From Mangifera indica (taxonomy: Eukaryota > Streptophyta > Magnoliopsida > Sapindales > Anacardiaceae), in NCBI RefSeq assembly GCF_011075055.1, contig NC_058150.1:12925408-12989407 (forward strand): a stretch of 64,000 nt of DNA. Direction: 5' to 3'. A model generated the notes under the pieces. That model did no database searches and had not been told where the DNA came from. It worked only from the letters and a program-made list of their open reading frames with translations. Of the stretch, positions 46,774 through 58,165 are shown piece by piece; the first letter of the stretch is position 1, and the number at the start of each line of letters is the position of its first letter. Made by a program: the position numbers and the translations under genes.

Positions 46774-47512
46774 AGCCAAAAAATTTATTCCCACCCAAGG
46801 TTTAGTGTATATCCAAACTCTTACCTACGGAGTTTCAAAAACCCAAACACTCACTTATGGACTGTTAAAGTTAATAAAATTTGTTAGTTTTAACGGTAAA
46901 ATCATCATTTAACTAGTGATACTAAAAAAATAAAACTTTATCTCATTTTCCTCCTAAACCCGAAAAAGTAACAATTTTTCTCCTTGATTAAACTTTGAAA
47001 AATTGCATTCTACCTTTACGGTATCCATTTTTCGACAAACCCTTTTCCTCTCTGACAACCAACACCTTCCCTTCTTCTAGACTCGTCTCTGTCAACAAAG
47101 ATGATTGAAAATCATCTTCATTGATTCGATAAATGATTCTCATATTCATTTTTTGTCTAGATGAAGACTAGTCTTTTCTTGCGGAGATGAGACTGGAAGA
47201 AGGGAGAGAAAGGGTCGAAGGGTGCTAGCTGCCAAAAAGAGAGAGAATTTGCTGAAAAATGGAAACCCTAGGGGGAAATGTAACTTTTCAAAGTTTAATT
47301 CTTGAAAAAAATTGTTAATTTTTAGGTTTAGAGGGGAAAATGAGATAAAATTTTATTTTTTTATTATCACATGTTAAATGATGATTTTACTTCTAAAAAT
47401 AATAGATTTTATTAATTTTAACAATCTATAGGAGGTTGTTTGAGTTTTTGAAACTTCACGAATGAGAGTTAAAATATACATTAAACCTTGGGTGGGAATA
47501 AGTCTTTTGGCC
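46774..47512. mobile_element. Foldback MITE, GGCCAAA family, perfect 9-bp target duplication (739 bp)
   Basis: Flanked by TTTTAGATA at 46765-46773 and 47513-47521. The left end AGCCAAAAAATTTATTCCCACC and right end GGTGGGAATAAGTCTTTTGGCC are inverted copies. Arms pair over much of the element (CCTTGATTAAACTTTGAAAA facing TTTTCAAAGTTTAATTC). The GC-richer centre is non-coding. The 9-bp duplication places the family with Mutator-like MITEs. Confidence 0.85.
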
Positions 47513-47521
47513 TTTTAGATA

Positions 47522-49745
47522 ATCTTATTTATGATTTATGGGAGAAGCTTTGATAAACTCTTTTTAAACTTATTTAAAAATATGGCCAAAGGACTTACTC
47601 CCACCCAAAGTATCATCTTTTTTCAAATTCCCACCTGTTTAATTTTGAAAATCTTATTTATCCATCTATAGGTGGTTAAAATTATCAGAACCCTAATCTT
47701 TTAAAATTTTATTTCTTTTTTCCCTCCTAAACCCTAAAAACTAACTATTTCCCCCTAGACCAAGTTTTAAAAAATGGCATTCCCCCTCCCCCCCCCCTCT
47801 CCCCCCCAGGGTTTAGTTTTCAAACTCTAATGCCATTACCGGTGGCCTCTCCCTCTTGATAGTTTCTCCCCCTCCGATGATCTCTTTTCTCTCACCTGGA
47901 CTTTTGATTGAAGTCAAATGAAGGTAGGGAGATGAAGAGCCTTGTTTTCCTAGATGAAGCTCTTCGTCTTTTTAGACGAAGACGAATATTTCGTTTTTGT
48001 CTCTTTGGTTTCATTCGATATCGATCGGGCATCCAGGTGAGAGGAGGGAGATTGCTGAAGGGAGAGGAAACATTAGAGGGAGAGGCCGTCGGTAATAGTG
48101 CCAAAGTTTGAAAACTAAACCCTAAGCAAAGGAATGCCATTTTTTAAAACTTTGTCTTGGGGGAATGATTAGTTTTTAGAGTTTAGGGGAAAAAGAAATA
48201 AAATTTAAGTTTATTTTTAACATTATATATGAAATGATGATTCTGTCCTTAAAACTAATAAAGTTAATTGTTTATAAATGAAATTTTCAAAGTTAAGAGA
48301 TGAAAATTTGAGAAAAGAGAATACTTTGAGTGGGAAAAAGTCTTTCGGCCTTAAAATATTAAAAGTTAAGAAATATCTTTATATTATTTTATAAATTGAC
48401 ACATCTTTGGCAAATTGAAAACTTTTATGTTTTTCTATTCAAACAATTGAAAAATATTCACAAAGATTTCACTCTTATGAGAATTACTTAAAAAAAGTTG
48501 CATGAAGCCTAATAATATATTGCAATCAAAGTTTCTAGACCTAGATTGATCTAGGAATTGATCGATTAGATGATTAATAATTTTAATATAATATAATTAT
48601 AATTTTAAAAAGAATTATAATAGTGATAATGTTAACATTACAATCTTATCGACTTATCCTAATAATCAAACGGTGGTTCAATATGATTTATCATATTCAA
48701 TTCTCGCTTAATCCAATTAAATAACTAAAACGAATTTTAACCTTGACTCGAATCGGGTTTGTCACCAATATTTTGTGGGACTGGTCGGGCCTTAAAACAA
48801 TGATGGATATTAAATATCTCATTAATGAAGACAAATTTTATTTAATGAAAACCCATTTTGACAGTTGGTGAAGACAAACAAAATCACCCCTAACGTGTCA
48901 AACAAAAAGACTTTTTTTTCTCAACTTCTTTGGTACAATCTTCTTCTTCCTCCCTATCTCTCTCTTTCTTATAAACCCCCTTCCATTTTCTTCTCCTTTT
49001 CATTCATTGGTTAATTTATAGACATATCGCATTTCTTTGCTATATAAATCTTTTTGTTTTTGGCATTTTGCATTTTTCTAATTAAACAACTAATAAATTT
49101 ATACCTTTATATAGTCATAAGCATTAATCTCTTAAGCTACACAATACTTGTCATAATACATATTTTAAGGTATAATGAAAATTAGTATTATATAGAGAGT
49201 GTATCATATAATACAATACATTATGATAATTTCATAATTAGGAGAGTGTTTTTAATATTTTTAAAGATGAAATATTTGTTGTTTTATCAAAAAAAAGACA
49301 TATTTTTCTATAATAAAAAATAAAAAATTAAATTTTTTATTTATGATACGATATATGATTAGATTACCACTCTTTCAAGTAAATTTTTATAAATTTGGAA
49401 AAGGTAATCTCATAATCTACTATTGTAGAAGACCAAATATAAAGAATCCAGACCCTTTCCGAGCTTAATTATTGCACATTAAAAGTTTATTTATCAAGAT
49501 ATTGCTAAAATGACAATAGCTTTAACGGCCAATTGAGCTTTTTTGTCAATTTACACAAAAATCAATCATTTATAATAAATCTTAAAATATCGACCAATGG
49601 TGGACAAGTGGTTTCATCTTCTCTTTTTTCCGTTCTTTTCTAATTTCCCCTTTTTGTCTCTTTTCCTTCCCTGCCTCATTTTTCCCCTTTTCCTTCTATT
49701 CTTATATTTTCCTGACATCTTGATGTAATTTTATTGTTTTATTTA
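47522..49745. repeat. Repeat unit A (first of three ~2.2-kb copies)
   Basis: Shares ordered blocks with 50080-52250 and 54590-56710: GGGAGAAG-TTTGATAAACTC, TATTATTTTATAAATTGAC, CCTAATAATAT, a leader with TACAATCTTCTTCTTCC and CTCTCTTTCTTATAA, and a tail with CATGTGG/CAAGTGG-TTCATCTTCTC. It is interrupted by the MITE at 47584-48350. The short-ORF segment present in the other two copies (near 50955 and 55519) is deleted here, near 49070. Confidence 0.7.
47584..48350. mobile_element. Foldback MITE, GGCCAAA family (767 bp)
   Basis: Begins GGCCAAAGGACTTACTCCCA and ends TGGGAAAAAGTCTTTCGGCC. Flanking 9-mers TAAAAATAT and TTAAAATAT match at 8 of 9. It has a C-rich run (47787-47806) and AGGGTTTAGTTTTCAAA facing TTTGAAAACTAAACCCTAAG. 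It sits inside repeat unit A, 62 bp from the end of the previous family member at 47512. Short ORFs in the centre lie opposite each other on both strands and are not credible genes. Confidence 0.82.
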
Positions 49746-50027
49746 GGGTTAGATTTAAATTAAACTCATTCAAATTCAAGTTCAAACTCAGTTTGAACAA
49801 GTCTAAAATGAATTAAGTTTAAATTAACACAAGTTCAGGAACTAAAAGTTTTAATATAAAATAACATTGTTTTGACTAATATATATTAAAACGATGTAAT
49901 TTTAATAACAAACTAATTAAAAGTTCAAACCAAACTCTAGTTTGACTCCTTTGAAACGAGTCAAGCTCGAGCTCGACTCTATTCAAATTCAAACCTAATT
50001 TCATTACAACAAATTAGATAAAAGATG

Positions 50028-50031
<4 letters not shown>
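49746..50031. mobile_element. Small MITE-like sequence
   Basis: Starts near GGGTTAGATTTAAATTAAAC and ends near ATTCAAATTCAAACCTAA, which are partly inverse, with CTCGAGCTCGACTC inside. About 260 bp. No clean target duplication was established. Confidence 0.3.

Positions 50032-50067
<36 letters not shown>
50032..50067. repeat. (TA)n microsatellite
   Basis: Uninterrupted alternating TA run of about 36 bases. Confidence 0.95.
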
Positions 50068-50070
<3 letters not shown>

Positions 50071-50954
50071 TCTTATATTTTTCAAAAGTTTGATAATAAA
50101 TATTCAGTCATTAAATTTTACGTAATGAAAGTTAGAACTTATCTATTGCCCAAAAGGACTTTCTAAAACTATCAGCATTTTAAAAATGATTTTAGGCTAC
50201 TGGTTTATATTTCAAACTTTCTTACAAAAATTTAAATAATCTATTTTACGATTTTTGGGAGAAGATGTGATAAACTCTTTTTAAAATTATTTAAAATATT
50301 AAAATTTAAAAAATATATATTATTTTATAAATTGACTTATCTTTAGTAAATTAATAATTGAAAACTCTTATATATATATATATATATATTAAACCATTAA
50401 CAAATATTCACAATAAATTTGCTATTACAAGCTTGACTAAGAAAAAGTTGAATGAAACCTAATAATATGTTGGGATCAATGTTTTTTTGATTGTTCAAAT
50501 GGATCAACGATTTCAATATAATATAATTAATATATATTTTAGTCGACATAATGTTAGCATGAGAGTGATATCGATTTAACCCAATGATTGAATTGTGACT
50601 CAATACAATTCACATTATTCAACTTTGAATTAATCTAATTTAATAACTAAAATGGAGTTTAACCCTAATTTAAACAGGGTTTGTTACTAGTTTTCCGTCT
50701 TATCTGTTTTAAAACATTGACAAGATATTAAATATCTAATTAATGAGAGAGACTATGTCTAATTAAAAATCCACAATGACATTTAGTAAGACAAACAAAA
50801 GCACCCCAACATGTGAAGCAAAAGCCTGTTCTTGAACCGCCTCTAAAAACAATATCACCGAGTCTCCTTTTCTTCCTGTGAATCGCTTTTCTTTCTTATT
50901 GATTCTGGTTCTATAAATATTTCTGTTCTTTGCATCTAAAAGAAGCAAAAGCTC

Positions 50955-51092
50955 ATGGTGGTGAGGAAGAAGAAGAAGAAAGTAGGGAAGGTTTTCTTTG
51001 TTGGCTTCAAGAAGCATGTTTATACTGTTGTTTGTATTGATCATGATCAGGCACAAATCATGATAATGTCTGATTATTATCAATACACATGA
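50955..51092 (-). other. Reverse strand of the short ORF, no coding claim
   Basis: The 115-codon reverse ORF at 50763-51110 overlaps the plus-strand short ORF and has no known motif. Only the plus-strand frame is conserved in part in repeat unit C, so the reverse ORF is regarded as a shadow. Confidence 0.3.
50955..51092 (+). CDS. Candidate 45-aa basic short peptide
   Basis: The ORF starts MVVRKKKKKVGKVFFVGFKK and continues HVYTVVCIDHDQ. It has a Lys-rich N-terminus, a hydrophobic/aromatic middle and no Cys pair or signal peptide. A possible TATA element (CTATAAATATTT) lies about 40 bases before the ATG. The same segment in repeat unit C (from 55519) keeps MVKKKKKKK and, in another frame, GFKKHV but carries a stop. 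I do not recognise the family. It may be a short gene that was copied with the unit, or chance. Confidence 0.3.
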   Translation: MVVRKKKKKVGKVFFVGFKKHVYTVVCIDHDQAQIMIMSDYYQYT

Positions 51093-52250
51093 TCTTTCTA
51101 GTGTTGACATTGAACGGTATACAATTTGTTCAGAGGAATCTTCTTCTTGGTGAAGAATTCATTAGATGGCATACATGGGAAAGCTAGACATTTGTTCTTC
51201 TTCTTTCTTCTTTATATTTTATAAAAAATTTATTTTGGAGTTTACAATAGATTATCTAAATAGAATTCTTGAACTTTTGCATTTTTACAATTAAAATCTT
51301 CTGACATATTTCTACCTTCATCTAGTCATAGGCAAAAATCTCTTAAGATACACAATGCATAATAAATATACAATATAATACAAATAAAAAATGATACAAA
51401 TCTTATGATATATAAAAAATTGATATGATATATGATGTATCATATAATACAATAGGTAATGGTAATTTTGTCAATATAAATTGATATATCTTTTTGGAGA
51501 AACGGTGATAAGATAGAGATGTATTTAAGAAATTTCGTTATTATGATGGGGTTTCTAATATTTTTCTAGATGATAACCTAGCTTTACGAAATTTTTATTT
51601 TTTTTATTTGAAGAGACATATTTTTCTATGATAAGACACAAAAAAATTAAGTTTTCACTACATAATAAGATACACGATTCGTCTTTCATACTTTTCTAGT
51701 AATTTTGTGTAAATTTCAAATAGTAATCTCATGGAAGGTACTACTGTAGAAAACAAAGATGTAGAATCTAGACTATTTACAAGCTTAGTTATTGCACATT
51801 AAAATGTTATTTATTAACAGATAAGAACCAAAGTTCACTTTCATTTTACATCTACCAAAGTGACATTAGTGTAACGGTCAAATGGGTAATTTTGTCACTT
51901 TATACAAGAATCAACAATTTTAAATTAATTTAAAAAAAAACAATTTTAAAATAATTCAAAAAAAAAACAATTTTAAAATAATTCCTAAAATACCGATCAA
52001 TGGAGGACATGTGGCTTCATCTTTTCTTTTTTTTTTCTCATTTTTTTCCTTTTCCTTCTTTGCTTCTATTTTTCTCACATCTTAATGCAATTTTGTTATT
52101 CTTGGATAAATCCATCCAAGATGGTGCAATTTAGTCAAAATATCACATGTCAGTGCAATTCTACCCATATTGCACCAAAATCGTGACATTTCTTGTTGCT
52201 CAACCCGAGTGTCATTACTATCACCTCACAACATTGTTCTCTCTTGCTTT

Positions 52251-54374
52251 TCACAATGTACTCAACAGCCGTTACCAACAACCATCTTTACCTCCCTAAA
52301 TCTAATTTTGGTATAATTTTAATTGAATTTGATTTGGACTTAAACTCGAATATGTTTGATTTGAATTTGTTTTTCCCTAAATCTTATGTTTGATTTGAGC
52401 CACAAACTGAGCCATAGATTCAAACTAAAAATTTGAATCAAGCTCATATTGAAGTATTTTTATTCAAGTCAAACTCGAACTGTCTTTAATTTTGATTCAA
52501 TAAACTCAACTTAAATTCAAGTTAAATTATTTTTTATTTGAGTTGAACTCAAACCAATAGGTGTTCAAGTTCAGCGTAGTTCTTATCCAACCCTAGATGA
52601 CACTAGTGTATTTGAATTTGATCTTATTCTAGTTATATTAGTGGTGAAAATGACTAAAGAAAAGATCAAGAGCATACAAGATTGAGTCCAACAAAAGGAA
52701 GAGTAAGTGGAATTTTCTTTGAAGAGAGGTTATTGATGGCTAGTATTGTTGGTAGTGAAGATGATTAATGTTGCTGATGACCGGTGGTTTTGGTGTTGAA
52801 AATGACAAGAGAAGAAGAAGATATGTTAAAAACAATAAAAAATATTTATAAAAAAAGAAAAACAATATAATTATAATTATCAACGGATAAATTGGTACAT
52901 TAAATATTTTTGGAGGATAAACTGGTCAACTAATATGTTGATGCCGTTTTTGTCATTACACAAATAATGAAGAAAACAAAAATCAAAAGTGAAACTAAAT
53001 GAACTTCACAGAGGAAGTGGATTACGAGTGATTAAATGAACTTTTCATCTTAAAGGATAATAAATTGTTAGATAATGAAAGTTTGGGTGGGGAATAATTA
53101 TTCTTTTCTCAGTATGGCCCATGAAATTTCCCTTCTTACAAGGTTTGGGGTCCTTGCGCATGATACTTGTGTGGCCCTTTGTTCAAGTCACACTTTACAA
53201 AGAAAAGAGTTACTTTCACTTAATTATTTTCACATGATTAAAAAAAAGATTACAAATTTAAATATTTCCAAAAAACCCTTAATTAAATCATAAACAACCG
53301 AATGGTCAAAATATGTCATAAACCATATTAACCAAGTGTGTGTAAAAATCCATTACATAAATAAAAGTCATATCATCCATATAAGTCAACATAAACAATA
53401 TGTCCAAAAACATCAAGAATGTAAAAACAGACTCATAACTAGTCCTTATCATGCATTATCACCAGCTAAAAAGTTGTTACACTATCACCAAAATCCTATA
53501 TCGTTTACTAAATATAAAGATAAAACTATATATATCCGTTTTGAGTATGTGAATAAATATACATTTGATATGTGTCATCAAGTGATTAGGTGTTTTTAAT
53601 GAAGGATAAATTAATATTCAATTATACGATGATACAATATATGTGTATTCAATCTCATATTCTTATCTGTGTTCTCTCTCATTATCTAAGGTGCATCTTT
53701 AGACCTAGACTTGGTTGATATGGAATTCAAATGCATAAAAAATCATTTTTTCAAAAATCAATTGGTGAAAACATTTGTCAAAATCAGAATCATAAACTCA
53801 TCAATATCCCTAATCGATAAGATTAGACTAAGACATGGATTCAACACTTTGACCATATGATTCAAACTCTGAGGCTATCGTACGTCATAGTATATATGAA
53901 CTTGTCTTAATGCATCTCCGTGGGTACAATCTATGGACTCTCTTATAACACCTCTTTATAGGTGTATTCTGTGAATAGTGTGTCATTTCTATTAGTACAA
54001 CACCTTTTTATGGGAACATAATCAATGGCTTAGAAATGTTTAAGAGGATCTTTGTGTTCCATGTGTCTTCTATAAGATCTCTGTATCACAAATTTTATTA
54101 ATTACCCTAATGCTCAAAAAACACAAGCTTTTGGATCTAAAATATAGTCAAATAATATAATAATTCAATAAAAATCTAAACTTACTAGCTTTTAGTTTAA
54201 GACTTAAATAACTTTAAAAAAATGTGATTATAATTCACAATTAGATTATTTGCATAAATGATCTTAAACATACCATAATTGATTATTTAATTCAATAATA
54301 CAAAATTAAATAATCTAGATTAAATAAGTTATATTAAACAGAGGGACATTATGTATATGTCTAAATGATATGCT

Positions 54375-54379
<5 letters not shown>
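52251..54379. other. Intergenic DNA
   Basis: The part at 52290-52600 is rich in TTTGATTTGA/TCAAACTCAAA motifs (MITE-like). The part at 53075-53600 carries short plus-strand ORFs without domains. The part at 53900-54080 has direct repeats (CACCTCTTTATAGGTG, ACACCTTTTTATGGG). No supported gene. Confidence 0.4.

Positions 54380-54428
<49 letters not shown>
54380..54428. repeat. (TA)n microsatellite
   Basis: Alternating TA run of about 49 bases. Confidence 0.95.
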
Positions 54429-54432
<4 letters not shown>

Positions 54433-54589
54433 AAAAAAAATTGAATATAAGTTTTAACTTATTTGTCAAATAATAAATATTTAAAATTTATTATTTTACA
54501 TAAAATTCCTTATATATGATAAATGCTATTAATTTAATAATATATAAAAGAAATTATTTGAAAAAATTAATTGATTAGAAAAAATAATT

Positions 54590-56710
54590 AAAAAAAATGA
54601 GAGTTGCAACTTATCTATTGGCTAAAAGAACTCGCTAAAACTATAATAATTTTTTATATTATTTTAGGCTATTCGTTTGGTTTATTTTTCAAATTTTCTT
54701 ATAAAATTTTAATAACCTTTTTAGGATTTATGGGAGAAACTTTGGTAAGCTCTTTTAAAACTTATTTAATTATTAAAATTTAAAAAGATCCTTGCATTAT
54801 TTTATAAATGGACTTATCTTTGGTAAATTAATACTTGAAAACTATTTTATATTTTTCTAATAAAAAAATCAACGCATATTCACAAAAATTTTACTCTTAT
54901 AAACTTTTCATAAAAAGTGTTGCATAAAACCTAATAATATACTTATATAAAAGTTTTTATATCAAAATCGGTTTATAAGTAGATTGGTCAAATGGATCGA
55001 AATTATCAATATAATATAATTAAGATTTTAAAACAAATTTTACTTTTAATAAATTAATAACGTTAACATATTAGTCATATTGATTTAACTCAATAATTGA
55101 ACTACGACTTAATATGATTTACTTTATTCAAATGTAGATTATTACAATCAAAACATAAAAACAGATTTTAGCCCTAACTTCAATCAGATTCGTCACTAGT
55201 TTTTGGTCAGACCGATCGGATTTTAAATCACTAATGAGATAATAAAAGTCTAATTAAAGAAGAATGGTATTTTGTTTTAATTAAAACTCATTTTGGTAGT
55301 AAGTGAAGATAAACAGAACCACCCTAATGTGTGAAAACAATGTTAGCGTGTCGTCATCTTCTCCAGTACAATCTTCTTCTTCCTTCCTACCTCTCTCTTT
55401 CTTATAACCCCTTTCTATTTTCTCATCCTTTTCATTCATTGATTAATTTCTAGACACATTGTTTTTCTTTGTTTTATAAATCTTTTTGTTTTTAGTATCC
55501 ACAAAGAAGCAGAAACTTATGATGGTGAAGAAGAAGAAGAAGAAGAAGAAAAGATGTAGGTCTGGTTCTGTGTAGTGGCTTCAAGAAGCATGTTAATACT
55601 ATTTCTTGTAATGATCATGATCAACCCTTGAACGGTATATGATTTTCTTAGAGGAATCTTCTTCTAGGTGAAGAATTCATTGGATAATGTACATGGGAAA
55701 ACTAGACATTTGTTCTTATTATTTTATTTTATAAAATTTTATTTAGGGGTTTGTAATAGATGATCCAAATTGAATACCTGAACTTTTACATTTTCCTAAA
55801 TAAACAACTGACAAATTTCTACCATCATAAAGTCATGTACAATACTATATTATAAGATACAATACAAGTAAAAAACGATATATATGTTGAAATATATTAA
55901 AAATTGGTATTATATAGAGAGTGTATTATATAATACAATACGCAATGCTAATTTTATTGATATGGTACTGATAAACATTTTTAAAGAAAATGATAATGTA
56001 ATAAAGGTGTATCCACTAAATTAAATAATTATGAAATTTTTATAATATTTTACAAGATGATGACACGACTATATGAAATTATTATTATTTTATGTGAAAT
56101 GACATATTTTTTATGATTAGATACAGAAAATTAAGTTTTTGACATATGATACGACAAATAATTCTACTACAATACTTTCAAGTAATTTTTTGTAAATTTC
56201 AAAAAGGTGAAATCATAGAAGGTAATATTGTAGAAGACCAAAAATATAGAATCTATACCATTTACAAGCTTAATTATTGCTTATTAAAATGTTATTTATT
56301 AGAGGTTAAGAACTAAAGTTTACTTTCTTTTTCCACCCGTCTTTCAATGTGACATTAGCTTTAACAGCCCAATGGGATCAACAAATGGTGTACATGTGGT
56401 TTTATGTTCTCTTATTTTTCTCAATTTCCTTTTTGTTCTCTTTTTCTTTTTCTTGTTTGCTCATATTTCTCTCTCTCTTTTTTTTTCCTTTTCCTTCCTT
56501 CCTTCTATTTTTCTCACATCTCAGTGCGATTATGGAATTTTTTGGCCAAATCACACCTAAGATAGTACAACTTGGTCAAAATCTCACATCTTAGTGTAAT
56601 TCCAACTAAATTACACCAAAATTGTGATGTTTCATCTTGTCACTTAACCTATGTGTCATTACCATCACTTTACACTATCAACCTCTCCTCTATTCACAAT
56701 TTACTCTTAG
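54590..56710. repeat. Repeat unit C (third ~2.2-kb copy)
   Basis: Ordered blocks match units A and B: GAGTTGCAACTTATCTATTGG, ATTTATGGGAGAAACTTTGG, CTACCTCTCTCTTTCTTATAA, the short-ORF segment, and CTCACATCTCAGTGCGATT. It is the most complete at its right end (to about 56710). The plus-strand ORFs at 56349-56594 fall in its T-rich tail and are not credible. Confidence 0.7.
55519..55640 (+). pseudogene. Broken counterpart of the basic short ORF
   Basis: Starts ATGATGGTG followed by a run of AAG codons, then a stop (TAG) after about 18 codons. The sequence matching GFKKHV and DHDQ continues out of frame. It shows that the short ORF was present in the ancestral repeat unit. Confidence 0.4.
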
Positions 56711-57066
56711 TTAGTATGTTAATGTTCAACGCTACAAATTTCAAATATTATTTTCGTTCCAGATTATAGTTATTCAAGAAACATCCAAGAATCAACTATA
56801 AACCAAGAAAGCATCACAAATAAAAAACAACACAACAATATACTTGGTTTAGGTTTCAAACTTGAAACCTTACATTCAAAGCAGAGGAATCTTCTAACAA
56901 AATCCACTATAAAGAAAAGGAGTACACTTACATAACCGAACTTGATTTGACTCAACCAAATAGACCACAATCACACCTGAAATCTAGCACCACAACAAGA
57001 ACTACGTTGACTCGATGACGGAAAGGTTAAATTGGTAGAGAAACAAGTGGATTTCTCTTAAAATTT
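56711..57066. other. Intergenic DNA
   Basis: No gene was recognised. A/C-rich stretches (CAAATAAAAAACAACACAAC) and a 66-codon reverse ORF without domain. Confidence 0.4.
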
Positions 57067-57245
57067 ATAAAATAACTTGAGGGGTTTGTAAAACCTGATA
57101 ATGAACAAAATGTTTGTTTGCTTCATAAATCTTTATATGGTCTTAAATAGTCTCCTAGACAATAGTACAAAAAATTTGATGATTTTGTTCTTTCAATTGG
57201 TTTTTTCAGATGCACTTACAATCATTATGTTTATTTTATCTAAAT
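57067..57245 (+). pseudogene. Ty1/copia reverse transcriptase fragment, plus strand
   Basis: Reads GFVKPDNEQNVCLLHKSLYG-LK, stop, SPRQ, stop, YKKFDDFVLSIGFFRC and YNHYVYF. This is the KSLYGLKQSPRQWYKRF box of copia reverse transcriptase, with two stops replacing Gln and Trp. The fragment ends before the catalytic YVDD box. Confidence 0.85.
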
Positions 57246-57295
57246 CAGTTGCAAAATATGAATCACAAAGCCTTTCACAACAAATAGATCTGTAG

Positions 57296-57722
57296 CATTA
57301 GCAGTAAAACTAAGCAAAAATCAAATATGCCTTTTAGATATCTTAATAACCATTTAGTTGCACTCCAATGTTATTTACATGAATTACTCATAAACCTGCT
57401 AATAAGACTAATTACATATACTATGTTTAGTCTAGTACCTATAATGACATACATTAGACTTCTTATCACATTAGAATATGATATATATTTCATAAAATCA
57501 TATTCTTTAGATAATATCAAATCCAGTAGATTTCAATTTAAAATTAGTACCCATAGGAATATTCATACACTTAGCATTGATCATATGATACAATTCTAGT
57601 ACTTTTTTAATATAAGTAGATTGTGATAAAGTTAAACAGTGTTTCAGTCTATTCCTATTTATATCCATATCCAGTATTCTCTTGGCAAGATCTATTATGA
57701 ATATCTATAAGGCAGTAATAAC
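57296..57722 (-). pseudogene. Ty1/copia reverse transcriptase/RNase H fragment, minus strand
   Basis: On the minus strand the frames give SNVIRSLMYVIIGTRLNIVY, ISLISRFMSNSCK, HWSATKWLLRYLKG and, before these, pieces such as MNIPMGTNFKL. This is the copia part that normally follows the plus-strand fragment next door, so the two halves of one element now face opposite ways. Stops and shifts are frequent. Confidence 0.82.
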
Positions 57723-58165
57723 ATCCATTTCACGACAACAAATTTTCATCCCAAAAAGTCAGTCGTGATGAAAGATCAAATCATCAAAAAATGTACGTTA
57801 TCAAAAAGGAATACCCACAAAGAAGGAAATCCTTCTTAAAAACTAATCATTGTGGATGAAATGATCTTTCGACATAAAAAGATACACATTTTGGGACAAA
57901 ATTTTTTGTCCATAAATGAATTAAACTTTGTCCCCAAAAAAACACATTTAGGGACAAAATTTTTCGTCATTGATTGTACAATGAATTAGAGACAATTTTT
58001 TTGGTTCTTGAATAGATAATGAATTAAGGATAAAATTTTTCATCCTTAATTATATATTGAATTGGAGACAATTTTTTGGGTCCTTGAATGTGTAATAAAT
58101 TGGAAATAAAATTTTTTGCCCTTAATTGTACATTAAATTAGAGACAAATTTTTTATCCATTATCA
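57723..58165. repeat. Palindrome-rich ~60-bp tandem repeats (GGGACAAAATTTTTGTCC type)
   Basis: Five or six diverged units with cores such as GGGACAAAATTTTTTGTCC, GGATAAAATTTTTCATCC and GAGACAATTTTTTGGGTCC, spaced by ATGAATTA or TAATGAATTGGA. Each core is self-complementary. The array looks like the subterminal part of a DNA transposon, but no terminus was identified. Confidence 0.65.

Larger units (their letters stand above)
50080..52250. repeat. Repeat unit B (second ~2.2-kb copy)
   Basis: Parallels unit C over nearly its whole length, including the short-ORF segment (GAATTCATT-GAT-G-CATACATGGGAAA after it) and the end part with CTCACATCTTAATGCAATT and TTGCACCAAAATCGTGA. It has the best preserved short ORF. 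Confidence 0.7.

Noticed and set aside
47892..48140. Arg-rich ORFs on both strands
   Set aside because: They fall in the centre of a foldback MITE and mirror each other across strands.
56349..56594. 81-aa and 62-aa hydrophobic plus-strand ORFs
   Set aside because: They are produced by the T-rich tail (TTTCTTTTTC...) of repeat unit C and not conserved as frames in units A or B.
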